Positions 33,201 to 45,318 of a DNA stretch of 64,000 bases are shown in pieces. Under the pieces are notes generated by a model. That model was not told the DNA's origin. It saw nothing but the letters and a program-made list of their open reading frames with translations, and made no database searches. The position numbers were made by a program, and so were the translations under genes. Origin of the DNA: Tetradesmus obliquus (lineage: Eukaryota > Chlorophyta > Chlorophyceae > Sphaeropleales > Scenedesmaceae); assembly GCA_030272155.1 (NCBI GenBank), contig CP126196.1:5828501-5892500 (forward strand), written 5' to 3'. Every line of letters starts with the position of its first letter. Position 1 is the stretch's first letter.

Positions 33201-34889
33201 CATGTTGCATGTCGTGTGTCACTGTGCTTGATTTTGCAGCTCTGTGTGTCGCATTGCGTGCTTCTGTGCTTGTCAGCCATGAGGATTGCAGAAGCAGTAG
33301 CACCTTAGTTTGCATGTCACATGCAGTGTCTCCTGTCGGTCCCGCGTGCTCCTGCTTGCTGCAGTCTGGTGTGTACAGCAGTGCCTTGGTGCAATCATGC
33401 CAAACACCTATGGTAAGCAGCACCATTGTGCATCCCGCTTGCTGTTTGGACCATGCCTGCCTTCCCTTGTGCGTTTGTGCCCTGTGCTTTGAGCACCCTG
33501 CTGCTTTTCGTGCTGCACTTCGCACATGCTGCACTGCATGTACTTGTTGGTTTATGGGGAGGTAGGGGCTGCAAGATGCCTCTGGAGTTTTACTTTGGTT
33601 GCATCTTGTGGCTTGCTATCGGGTGCTCATGATATGTGAGCTGAAAGAGGGGCAAGTGACTCGCTCTAGGGCGATAGCTTGCCCACCCCTGTAACAGACC
33701 TCTCTCCCGTGCCCTGGTCTGGTGCACCATTTTTGGGAGTGCCCAGTTGCGGTAGCGGTGATTGGCAGCCTGCTGTCTGCGTTGCCTGCAACATGGTGTA
33801 CGCGGGCTGCAGGCCGCCCGCCGCTTGCTATGCGGCATGTCTGGTTGATGCAGCGGCCTCCCGGCCCTAAGCGGCTCCACCAGGGTGTTTGGGGGGTTAT
33901 TTGTTTAGCTGCTCTGAATGCCGTGGATGTTGGCCGACGGCAGGCTAACACGCTGCACATTCCGCCGCCCGCGCCTGCTGCGCCGCGGCCGTCTGCGCCG
34001 CCGCCGCAATGGCAGGTACCTATCACAGATGTGTTTCAGCCTGCAGCTCTCACTGCTGCGCAGCAACAGCATGACCAGCTGGTTGAGCAGCGTAGGCAGC
34101 AGCATCAGCTGCAACAACAACAACAGCGACAGCAACTACTAGCGCAGGTGTTACAGGAGGCGAAGCAGCAGGCGGTTTTGCGGTTTTGGGAATTGCTTGC
34201 TGATTTTGTGGCAATGGAGGCTGCGCCGGCTCATTGGCGTGTTGCGGTGCCTGGAGATCACCCGTTCTTGCGATCTGATCCAGCACAGCTGCGCATTGTA
34301 CTGGCGCCCCGCTCTGGTTGACCTTCCTGCTTTTACATGATGTGCTGTCAGTAGTTGTCCAATTTCCACTTTCTGGCAAGGCCATGTTGCATGTCGTGTG
34401 TCACTGTGCTTGATTTTTCAGCTCTGTGTGTCGCATTGCGTGCTTCTGTGCTTGTCAGCCATGAGGATTGCAGAAGCAGTAGCACCTTAGTTTGCATGTC
34501 ACATGCAGTGTCTCCTGTCGGTCCCGCGTGCTCCTGCTTGCTGCAGTCTGGTGTGTACTGCGATGCCTTGGTGCAATCATGCCAAACACCTATGGTAAGC
34601 AGCACCATTGTGCATCCCGCTTGCTGTTTGGACCATGCCTGCCTTCCCTTGTGCGTTTTGTGCCCTGTGCTTTGAGCACCCTGCTGCTTTTCGTGCTGCA
34701 CTTTGCACATGCTGCACTGCATGTACTTGTTGGTTTATGGGGAGGTAGGGGCTGCAAGATGCCTCTGGAGTTTTACTTTGGTTGCATCTTGTGGCTTGCT
34801 AACGGGTGCTCATGATATGTGAGCTGAAAGAGGGGCAAGTGACTCGCTCTAGGGCGATAGCTTGCCCACCCGTGTAACAAACCTCTTCT
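26618..34889 (+). repeat. Tandem array of seven ~1,182-bp retroelement 3' ends
   Basis: Units start at GTGCCCTGGTCTGG at 26618, 27800, 28981, 30163, 31345, 32527 and 33709, a period of 1,181-1,182 bp, head to tail, nearly identical. Each unit carries the finger/poly-Gln C terminus (about 200 codons), a ~550-bp 3' UTR and the tail CCCCTGTAACAGACCTCTCT. All units after the first begin at the same truncation point. The second unit (27800) has a one-base loss that breaks the frame. Units 3 and 5 share private variants (CTCCTG start, VLASRSG), and units 4 and 6 share others (AACTTCTGG), giving a duplicated 2,364-bp dimer. The last unit has a diverged tail at 34870-34889. Confidence 0.95.
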
Positions 34890-34892
34890 TCT

Positions 34893-35488
34893 GCACACTG
34901 CCCAACATACGGCTGACTTGGCAGGTCAGCCAGACCAGCATAGATTATATGGACATCACTATCAGCAAGTGCGTGGACTCTGCTGGTCCCTCAGTGGGTT
35001 TTAAAGTTACAACATACCAAAAACCCCACAACCAGTACATGTATATTCCCTGGCATTCATTTCACAGGCCAGGCATGTACAAGGGTTTCATCAAGGCAGA
35101 ACTGCAGCGTTATGCTGTTACTAATACACTGCCTGGTGACTTTCAACGCATGAAAACTCTGTTCATGAACAGGCTGTTGGACAGAGGTTACCCAGCACGC
35201 CAGCTGCAAAGCTGGTTTGCTGCTGTGAATCATTCATGCCGCACTGCACTGCTCAGCCGCCCGCCTGGCAAACGGCAGCAGCGTAGAGGTGATGCCCCAG
35301 TGTTTGTCTTGCCTAATGGGCAGTTTGAGATGACAGCACGTATTGGTGTGGTGCTGAACCGCGTGTATGCGCAGTACAAACATCACCCAGAGGTGTCACG
35401 GATATTGGGGGGCCCTGCAGCACGTGTTGTAGTTGCCTACACCAAAAACAAATCCATTGCATCGCGCCTGATTCGCGCGCGGCACTGA
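34893..35488 (+). pseudogene. Reverse-transcriptase C-terminal fragment, possibly Penelope-like
   Basis: About 198 codons ending in a TGA stop. Motifs include RLTWQVSQTSIDYMDITISK, TTYQKPHNQYMYIPWHSFHR, PGMYKGFIKAELQRYAVTN and FMNRLLDRGYPARQLQSWF. This is the order seen after the palm domain in Penelope-type and related algal reverse transcriptases (connection/thumb region). The catalytic YADD box and any GIY-YIG endonuclease are absent. It lies directly after the diverged tail of the tandem array, so the 5' part was lost or displaced there. The family is inferred from motif style and could be another RT lineage. Confidence 0.55.
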
Positions 35489-35807
35489 AGTTTAAGTGCC
35501 TTACATGTGCTTGCATTTACCATGCTTTCATGCTGCTTGCCATGCATGATCACATCACATGGCAGCATCGTACTTTCACTGCCAGAGGCAGTACACGTAC
35601 AGCTGACAAAGACACTGACAGTGTCAGCTGTACTGCTCCTTCGTGAGCACTTATACTTAGCCTTACACGCATGTGGTCTACGCAGGGTCTGATGAGGCTG
35701 TCAAAAGCCGAAACTAGTCATCCTTGTTAAGGACTTCACGTTCGTCCAAGGCTCCTTACGTACCGCTGCCTGGGTCGCTGACAACCACTTGCTTGTTTAC
35801 AATTCTC
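35489..35807. other. 3' flank of the RT fragment, no gene seen
   Basis: No coding signal. Probably the 3' UTR of the retroelement plus unknown sequence. Confidence 0.35.
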
Positions 35808-35934
35808 TGGAGTTTTGCTTTGGTTGCATCTTGTGGCTTGCTATCGGGTTCTCATGATATGTGAGCTGAAAGAGGGGCAAGTGACTCGCTCTAGGGCGAT
35901 AGCTTGCCCACCCCTGTAACAGACCTCTCTCCCG
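35808..35934 (+). mobile_element. Short retroelement tail copy (~127 bp)
   Basis: Matches the last ~125 bp of the 1,182-bp unit, from TGGAGTTTTGCTTTGGTTGC through the CCCCTGTAACAGACCTCTCT end. It is an extreme 5' truncation. Confidence 0.85.
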
Positions 35935-37383
35935 CTGCGCCAGTTGCGGCCCGCGAGTCGGAAGACCGTCTAGTACAGCTTCTTCTAATGCTGGAAGCTA
36001 TATTAGATAAGAGGAGTGGCGTCCTGCAGGCCGATACTGCCTGCCTACGCAGCTACGCCGGGTCACCGAGGAGATCTCGAGATCTGGTGCGGTCTAGACC
36101 GCACAGTTGACAGCCGTGCAGCGCGCAGTGGACGCCCAGGCAGCTGGCTACAACCGGAGGAAGACGTTCTCAGCAATAGTTTCGTCTTTGGGCGCTCGTC
36201 AGCAGCAGCTGGCGCCTGTGGTTGCGTCATGGTCCCCAGCAGCAGGACTACAGCAGAATAAGGCAAGGTGCTGGTAATGCTCGAGTGTGCTGCGGCGCCC
36301 TTGCAAATGTCGTCCACCAATGTGTGTTCGATTACGGCAACCCCCCCATGACTGTTGAGCGTGCTGGACTGCTGGCCCAGTGTCTAGAGGTGCTCAGCTG
36401 TTCACTCAGCAGCGCGCCTGCAGCAGATTTCTAGACAACAGCTGGGCCAGTGGATTGCCTGCCATTAAGGTTGTCTGGGTGTTGTATTCTACTTGATTTT
36501 TCATCTGCTGTGCGTAGGGAGCAGCAATGTGCTTGCATTCATATTGCTGCACTCACATCAGCCGGTTGTCAACTGCATTGCTGGTCTGGCAGCTACCTGG
36601 GGCGGTGGTGGTGCCCTTGCTTGTGGTGACAGTGTAGCCATGCGGTGGAGTTGCTGCATGTAGTCAGCGGTAGGAGTGTTTTTGTTTTGTTTTTTGTAGG
36701 TCAGCTTAGCTAGTTGCAGCGGTAGGAGTGGTTTTCTTTTTGCTTAGATGTAGTGCAGCCTAGTGCTTGTCATGCAGCAACAACATTGTGGTGTTGCAGC
36801 CAGGTCTCTGTCAGCGTTGCTTGCATGCTCTATCATGCTATGCGCTTGCATGCTTGCTTGCCATGCCATGCTGTCCCTTGGAGGCGACCACTCGGTTTTG
36901 CTGCAGCATTGTGGTCATTTTGCTAGGCGGGCAGGGAGGCTGCAGACTTGCTGTTCCGTCGAAATGGTGGTGGGGGACGGAGTTGGACTTGAAACCCCTA
37001 CCTGGCTGGTATGATACGCCAGTTCAAGAGGCTGGAATTGCCTGGCCCCCAAGTGTAACATACACTAACACAAAAAAATAAAGCGCTCAGGCGGCATAAG
37101 CACACCTGTATTTATGTTTGATTTGCTTATGCGGGTGATCGTAGCGTTGTATGCCGGCAGCTTCTGCATTCCATGTGCTAGCCTGCTTGTATTGCATGCA
37201 TGCTTGCGTTTACGGTGGCATGTTACCGCGGTGTGGGGAACCGGAGGCTGGACAAATACCCACTGGTCCTTATGATACAAGGGCTTACTTGGCGGAGTGT
37301 TGGCTTGACTGGCAGTACCTAGCCCCTGCGGGGTTGGGGAGACCGCCTCCGTGTAACAAATGCAATGCAAAAAAAAATGGCGC
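35935..37383. other. Unassigned region
   Basis: No gene can be supported. The stretch at 35940-36110 has a gag-like open frame (RESEDRLVQLLLMLEAILD) but no zinc knuckle or following protease. The rest is TGC/GCA-rich low-information sequence. Confidence 0.35.
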
Positions 37384-37385
37384 TA

Positions 37386-37446
37386 GCTTGCCACCCCTGT
37401 AACAGACCTCTCTCTCGGGCGCACCCCTGTAACAGACCTCTCTCCC
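37386..37446 (+). mobile_element. Two bare retroelement tails in tandem
   Basis: The terminal motif CCCCTGTAACAGACCTCTCT occurs twice, ending near 37413 and 37445. Only about 25 bases of element sequence each time are present, separated by CTCGGGCGCA. Confidence 0.8.
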
Positions 37447-37471
37447 CGGCGCTTCTCTTCTCTTCTCGATC

Positions 37472-38098
37472 GCCGTTCTTGCATTCTGATCCAGCACACC
37501 TGCGCATTGTACTGGCGCCCCGCTCTGGTTGACCTTCCTGCTTTTACATGATGTGCTGTCAGTAGTTGTCCAATTTCGACTTTCTGGCAAGGCCATGTTG
37601 CATGTCGTGTGTCGCTGTGCTTGATTTTCCAGCTCTGTGTGTCGCATTGCGTGCTTCTGTGCTTGTCAGCCATGAGGATTGCAGAAGCAGTAGCACCTTA
37701 GTTTGCATGTCACATGCAGTGTCTCCTGTTAGTCCCGCGTGCTCCTGCTTGCTGCAGTCTGGTGTGTACAGCAGTGCCTTGGTGCAATCATGCCAAACAC
37801 CTATGGTAAGCAGCACCATTGTGCATCCCGCTTGCTGTTTGGACCATGCCTGCCTTCCCTTGTGCGTTTTGTGCCCTGTGCTTTGAGCACCCTGCTGCTT
37901 TTCGTGCTGCACTTTGCACATGCTGCACTGCATGTACTTGTTGGTTTATGGGGAGGTAGGGGCTGCAAGATGCCTCTGGAGTTTTACTTTGGTTGCATCT
38001 TGTGGCTTGCTATCGGGTGCTCATGATATGTGAGCTGAAAGAGGGGCAAGTGACTCGCTCTAGGGCAATAGCTTGCCCACCCCTGTAACAGACCTCTC
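37472..38098 (+). mobile_element. 5'-truncated retroelement 3' end (~627 bp)
   Basis: Begins at CGTTCTTGCATTCTGATCCA within the C-terminal coding end of the unit and continues through the whole 3' UTR to the standard tail. It ends 12 bases before the ATG of the next gene. Confidence 0.9.
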
Positions 38099-38110
38099 TT
38101 CCCGATCGCC

Positions 38111-41100
38111 ATGCACTCTGGCGACAGGGACTTCACAAAGCCGTCGCAAATAGTTCATCAAGGGTTGTGAGGTTCACAAGTTTGGTGAACATCTGCGTGA
38201 ACTGCTGTTATCGTCTTTGTTTCGCTCCCAATACCGTTTTGCGGTTGATTGTAGTGTTTAACCAAAACAAAAAGCTGTTTTGTCGCTGCCTTTCAGGAGT
38301 TCGCGGCCGTCCCCACGAACCTGTTCCTTCTGCCCCTCACCCAGCTAGGTATGGTACAAACGTAGCATCTGCATTTTGCAACAAATCAACACAGCTTGCA
38401 AGCAGACAGCCATGCTGGCATAGCAACCTGCTGTATGTGGCAGGCACAGTAAGGCACAGCTGCCAGTGCTGCTGCTTTGGTTTGCTTGCATCCCAGTTGC
38501 ACAGCAGGGCCCTCACCTGCCAGCAGCAGCATCAGCTCCAAACTGCTAGTGATTTTGAGCTCCAGAATTCGCCTTGATCACACAGCATGGATGCTTGCAG
38601 GAAACTGTGTAGAATACTAGTACTCAACAAACTCTGTGCAGCCACACTAGCTGCACGCGCGCAGCAGCTGCCGGTGGGCCTGAAGCGTTGTTGAGCAGTA
38701 TGTAACAGATATGACAGTTGAAATGGCATGTGCAGCGCACAGCGCAAAGCAGCAGAGCGCAACCGCAGCGGCAGGGCACTTGGCACACCAGAACTGCAGT
38801 GCCTGATCAGCCAGCAAGGGAAGCCCAGAAGTATTACAATACACACCAAAACATGTTGCAGGCAGCAGCACCCACAGCAACACTCCACAGCGCAAGTTAA
38901 CATATGTAACAGCCGAGTCGGGGCACTTCAGGGCAACGTGTTTTCAGCACTTTTCTTGCAGCACACTGTGCCACTGCTAACAGCTCAAATTGATTCAGAT
39001 TCGTCGTTGAAAGCTTGACATTTATATGTAGGCCACTTGTTCGCTACGTTTGTACCATGCCCAGCTGAGACCGGTCAAACTCCATGATGCCGCAGGCTGT
39101 TGTTTGACCTGACCAGTTACTTCTGTTCACACTGCTGCTAGAAGCACAGCTAACATATCCATATGTTTTGGATTCATGCCTGCAGGGGGGCTGTCCATGG
39201 TGCGCAGGCACCCTTCGGGATGGAAGAGCAACCGCAGTACCACGGCCATGAGGGTGGCGGCGGTGGTGTGTGTGATAATGGCTTTGACCACCGCTGACGA
39301 AAAGATTACCCCCGCATACTATTACAGAGAGCAGTACCCTGACTACGCCAAGGAGGTACACGGGGACCTGAACCGGTTCTGCAGACTTCATCACAAGAAC
39401 TTCACAGCAAACGGCACAGTGGCTACACCCAAGCATGGCGGCAGGCCCTCAAATGTCCCACATGCTGTCGCCTTCCATGCCAGCACAATATTCAAGGCTG
39501 GCAAGGTGGTAAAGGCCTACCCATCTGCAGATTCAAAGAGAAAGGTTGATGTGCACGTGTGGTGGACTTCAATCGAAGTCGCATGTCAGGAAAATGACAC
39601 ACTGCGCCAGCTGTGCACTGACTACAACATCACACCCAAGAGACTGCTGAAGTACATGAAATGGGCTGACCCCGACCTGGTGCGCAGGAGAATAGATGTG
39701 AAGCTGGACTTGACAAAGATACAGAAACAAAGGCGAAAGGCAGCAGCTGCGGCACTGTGGCAGAAGTACCAAAGTGACCCCGACATGCTGCAGCGCATAT
39801 ATTTCATTGATGAGTGCAAATTCTGGATGTCAGACCTGGCAGGCGGCTCCGTCAAGGTCTATTGTGATGCACACGATGAAAACGTGCATGCTGTGCTGCC
39901 ATGCAAATGGATGCGCAAGGGCAAGGACGCAGAGCCGGTCAAGTTGCACTTTGTTTGCGCCGTCAACGCTGTGCACGGGCCCGTCTACTGCAAGTTTGTC
40001 ACCGGCACAACAGACAACAAGGACCATGCTGGCAACCTCAATGTACCGTACATGGTGAGTGTGCGCTGCTACTGCGCAGGCGCCTGCCATTGAAAGACAT
40101 GCCAGCCCTGCTGTACTATGTAGTAACAGTCCCGCAGTGCTTTTTTTAGTGCTGTAGTGAAGCTGCAGCGCTGCCCGTCCTCTGCTGTGAACATAACAGC
40201 AGAGTAACTTGGTGACAGTACAATGACACCACCTGCAGCAGCAAGCTGGAAACCAATGTGCAAGGATTGGTGCATGTCACATCCGCGCGTGCTCACGCGC
40301 AGCACACTTCCCCCTGGCTGCAGCCAGTTGTCATATGCTGCAGCGCAGAACTCAAAGTCGCGCTCCAGCACCTGCTGCCTGCTGCTGCTGTAATAACCCT
40401 TGTCATGACATGAGCCATCAGCTTGAATCAGCATGTTGTGCTGTGCATGGATGAAATCAATCCGCCCATCCCACCAGTCCACTGCTACCTGAGCACACAT
40501 ACTGCTGCTGATGCCTAACCAGTACAGCATGCGCACCAGCTGCTCCTCGCTTGTGTGCATGTAGCCCATGCATGTGCCAACTATATCAGCCAGCACACAT
40601 GCACACATCTTGCACTGAAGCGCTGCTGCTGTGGCGACTGCACGCGGCGCGCAGAACTTGAAGTGCTGCACACCTGGCAAGCAGCCAGTCAAGCCCTAGA
40701 ACAATCTCTGCCCCCTCATAGACTTGGTGATGTATCTGACCTTGTCTGCACTGAGCCTGATGTAGAAGCGTCCCATCGCATCCATCCACACCGCTGCGTT
40801 GCGCTCCTGCGCTGCTAACAAGGCTGCGCGCTGCCAATCCGGCAATTCTTGCACCTGCAGTTGAAGGACAAACCAACCCAGCAGGCCAAGAGCATGACTC
40901 AGCTGGAGTTTGTTCACTGCATGATGGAGATCAAAGACATAGCCAACCAACAGCAGGCGCAGCGCGGCACTACGCCGCTGTACATCTTTGACAACCCAAG
41001 TGTTCACCTGGGGAAGGATGGCCTACAGATGTATTGTAATACTTCTGGGCTTCCCTTGCTGGCTGATCAGGCACTGCAGTTCTGGTGTGCCAAGTGCCCT

Positions 41101-44100
41101 GCCGCTGCGGTTGCGCTCTGCTGCTTTGCGCTGTGCGCTGCACATGCCATTTCAACTGTCATATCTGTTACATACTGCTCAACAACGCTTCAGGCCCACC
41201 GGCAGCTGCTGCGCGCGTGCAGCTAGTGTGGCTGCACAGAGTTTGTTGAGTACTAGTATTCTACACAGTTTCCTGCAAACATCCATGCTGTGTGATCAAG
41301 GCGAATTCTGGAGCTCAAAACTCACTAGCTCACTAGCAGTTTGGAGCTGCTGCTGCTGGCAGGTGAGGGCCCTGCTGTGCAACTGGGATGCAAGCAAACC
41401 AAAGCAGCAGCACTGGCAGCTGTGCCTTACTGTGCCTGCCACATACAGCAGGTTGCTATGCCAGCATGGCTGTCTGCTTGCAAGCTGTGTTGATTTGTTG
41501 CAAAATGCAGATGCTACGTTTGTACCATACCTAGCTGTCTTGGGGCTGCTGCTCGGGGCAACCATGCAGCAGACACACTCTACATAACAGAGGTCAAGAT
41601 CTGCGTAGGCAAAAAGTTTGAAACCGTTGGAATCGTTAGATTCGGCAAATCGAGCGAGGCGCTGGCCGCTGCCTTTTACAGGAACGTGAACCTGGCCTTC
41701 GGTGGCCTCTGCACGCAGCTGGGGTTGGAGAACACGGCGCTGCAGTCGCTCAGATTGCGCAAAGGCGGTCCTATCGTAGACAAGGAGGTGTTGGTGCATG
41801 AGGCAGACGCTGACAGCTGCCGCGCCCACGGGTTCACAGTCGAGGACACCACGCTGGTGATCTGGGCAGATGTTCCCACAGGTGAATACTGCCGGTGCTT
41901 TCAGGCTAAAATCAGCAGGGATGGTATGAACACCTCGACTGCAGGATGCGGCGTTTGACTTCACGTCTTGTCGCGCAGGTGCAACAGTCAGCAGTGGTGC
42001 AGGCAACAGCAGGGGCAGCAGGCAGCAGCGCGCCTCTGGCAGCAGCAGCGGTGGCGGTGGCGGTGGCGATGGCAGTATGCTCTCCGCATCTCTTATCACA
42101 AGGAAGCTGCAGCAGTACTGGGCAAAGCGAACACACACTACGCTCGTGAGTGGTGTACAGGTTTCGTGCAGCTAGTGTACAGCTAGCGTATGCTTGCACA
42201 TGCTCTGCAGGTTTATGTTGGTGTTCTCCAAACATGGAAAACCTGATGGCAACATGTTATGTGATTTGACACATACTCAATGTGTGACGATGGGTATATA
42301 GTTGGGCATCATGCACGGTGACATATGCCTGCGCAGGAGGAGGATAGCATGCTATCATGATCAGCTGCCAGGATAAATGAACGCATGTATTTTAGCAGCA
42401 GCTTCGTCATCCTCGGAGCTGATCATTTTGATAATGGAAGTTGGTGATAGCGTGCATGGTTTGAATAAGAACGGTTGAGGCTCAGCATGCTGTCCGATAA
42501 GCAGCACATCATGTTGGGCTACCCTGCAAGTTTGTGTTCACTGTTGCAGGTGTACCGGGTGCACAACGCTGAGACAGACACGACACAGGAGCTCACCGCC
42601 AGCAGCCTAGAAGAGGTGCCCGAGCTTGGCACACCTGGCGTTGAACTGGTATGGAAAAAGTGCCGCATCAAGGGCCAGATGCTGGCTCCTACCTGCGCAA
42701 CAAAGGATGAGCAGTGGCCCGACATGGACACGTGATGCGCACAGATCGCCTTCAAGATGAACTCCAGCAAGGACATCAGTGGCTGGAAGCAGCACTTCGA
42801 AAGGCAAGTGTTTGCTGCCAGATGCAGCTGCAGGTGTGAGCGGATGGGCAAGGGTACGGGCTACGGGACAGCACTGATAGCCGACTCTGTTGGCTGGCAG
42901 GCAGCAGAAGCGTGCTACATATGCTTCCATGTACCTGACGATATCACTCAGCACATCAGCATCTGCATACTCAGTATACTCACTCACACTTGCGAAAGAC
43001 TTGTGATATACTGTACACACTGTTTTTTTAGGGTTTCAATGATGCTGCAATCGCTGCTGAACACTCCGACAAACCATGCAGGACGCGCAAGCAGCAGTCC
43101 AGGGAGGTGCTCAACTCCATGATGAAGGAGTACGACCCCGACTGCGAAGTCGGCAAGTGCACGCCGCTAGGGAAGGCGGAGGAGGGCGGCGACAGCTGGC
43201 GCGCAGCGTTTGGCAACTTATACGATGCGCGCCACCAGAAGGACGGCTCCAGCAGCAAGCTGCCTGCTCCACTCGTGCGGCTGCACCAGCTCTACTACAA
43301 CCGAGACAGCTCTGCAGGCCAGGGCACAGTGTCAGGCAGTGGCGGCTCAGTCGTCTCTGCACAGGTAGATCTGCAGGAGCGGAGTATCTCTCGCTGTAGA
43401 TAGATCGGAGGGAGTCGCCTGCCGGTGCTTGTTTATTGCTAAAGAGCAAAAGCACAGTATGTGCGTTTGGTTTCTGCCATGCTTGATGGCAACGTTGCGC
43501 AACGTTATAACTAGCCTTGACAGCAGCAGCATATCCCTGATCATCACAATGTTACGCTACCTACCTCACTGGCTTGGTTGAGTGTTGCGTTCAAGAGCGC
43601 TTGCTATCATGTAGCAGACTGCTCAGTGTTTACAGCCATATATCACAAGTGTTGAACATTTTGCAACATACTGCTTCTATCATTGTCACTGTTGTGCAGG
43701 GCCGCCGCTTCTCACAGCCACCTTTCCCTGTAATCGGGGGTGTGGAGCGCGCAGCAGGAGCAACAGCAGAGGCGCCAGGGCCGGACAACGGGCGAGAAGA
43801 TGCTGGTATGCTGCTGAATGTGTCCGCGTTTGCAGCGACGCAGAATGACACCGGTACGCAGGCAGGCGCAGCAGCAGGTGCAAAAGCAGGGGGTGATGCT
43901 CTGACTCCTATCAGGCGTTCTGCCAGGCTTGCACGCCAGCAGCAGCAGCAGCAGCAGCACTATGGGGATGGTGCGCCGGCAGCAGCAGTATTAGGAGGAA
44001 GAGGTGCAGACGCAGCAGGTGATGATGGCTTGACTCCTAGTAGGCGTTCTGCCAGGCTTGCAAGCCAGCTGCAGCAGCCGCAGCAGCAGATGCAGCATGA

Positions 44101-45250
44101 GCGTGGTGCGCAGGCAGCAGCAGCGGCAGCATCATCATCATCATCAGCAGCAGAGAGGGGTGCAGATGCGGGAAGGGATCACACAACCCCTAGCAGGCCT
44201 GGCAGGCATGCAAGCCAGCTGCAGCAGCAACAGCTTGGGGACGGTGTACAGGCAGCTGCAGCAGCAGCAGCAGCGGCAGCAGCAGCTGGCAGCAGCAGCA
44301 GCAGCAGCAGCAACGCCTGCACCGCCTAACACTGCTGCTGCCCGTGAGCAGGGTGCTGCTGAGTTTGCAGATGCTTTGCAGTACAAGGAGGTGCTGGAGA
44401 ATTCTGGGTTTTCTCCTAGCTCTGTCAAGACACTGCTGGTAGAGAACATGGGGGTGAGCTTGCTTTGTCAACGTATGATCAAAGAAATTGCAGCTGGATG
44501 TTGTGTTGTGGACAGTATTGCACAGTCATGAGTTGGTTGCATTGGGAGCAATTTTGGCGCTTTGCTGCGGATGCGGATGCAAGGTATTTGTAGGCCGTGG
44601 CATTCGTCTGCATCTGATTCAAGTGCATGTTATGTCCCTGTTGTCCTGCAGGTGCGCACCTGCACTGCAGGTCCTATGCTTGGGCACATGCTACCTGCTT
44701 GTGAACAACATAAACCAGCCATGCATGCATTTTTACGTGGTATCTTCACCATGTCATCATCAACCCTGTTTCACTGTTGTGCTGGCTGTTGCGACTGCTG
44801 CTGCAGGCTGCCTTAGCTGCTGCTGTTGAGGCTGGTGTGCCGCCAAGCGACAAGCAGATTGCCCGCCCGCCAGGTGCCGAGAAGCCAGTCGGCCGTCTGC
44901 CGCGTGACACAGGGGGTGGTGCAGGCAAGCCTGAGGGCAGGCGCAAGAAGGCCGGCGGCAAGGGCGGCAAGGGCAAGGGGGGCAAGGGCGGCAAGGGCGG
45001 CAGTGCAGGTGGCAGCAAGGGCCGGAAGCGCAAGCTGTCGGATGAGGACAGTGCTGAGTTGGGTGGGGGCAGCAGCAGTGATGATGGATGGGGATCCGGT
45101 GGTGCAGCAGACGGCAGCGAGGAGGAGGAGGAGGATGCAGCAGACAGTGGGGATGGGGATAGCGAGCTGCAGGAGGAAGCATCAGATGGTGCAGCAGCGG
45201 AGGCAGCAGCAGCTGAGTGCGAGCTGCAGGAGGCAACAGTATGTGGTGCT

Positions 45251-45318
<68 letters not shown>

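Larger units (their letters stand above)
38342..41537 (+). mobile_element. 3.2-kb DNA transposon inserted in exon 2 of the 38111-45394 gene
   Basis: The left end is CAGCTAGG at 38342 and the right end CCTAGCTG at 41537. The first ~500 bp reappear inverted at 41031-41537, so this copy has long terminal inverted repeats. Inside are transposase exon 1, the intron with the antisense ORF, and the start of exon 2, cut off at 41030. No target duplication is obvious (TCACC before, TCTTG after). Confidence 0.75.

Noticed and set aside
26618-34889. CRISPR-like array
   Set aside because: The repeat unit is 1,182 bp without short repeat-spacer structure, in a eukaryotic genome.
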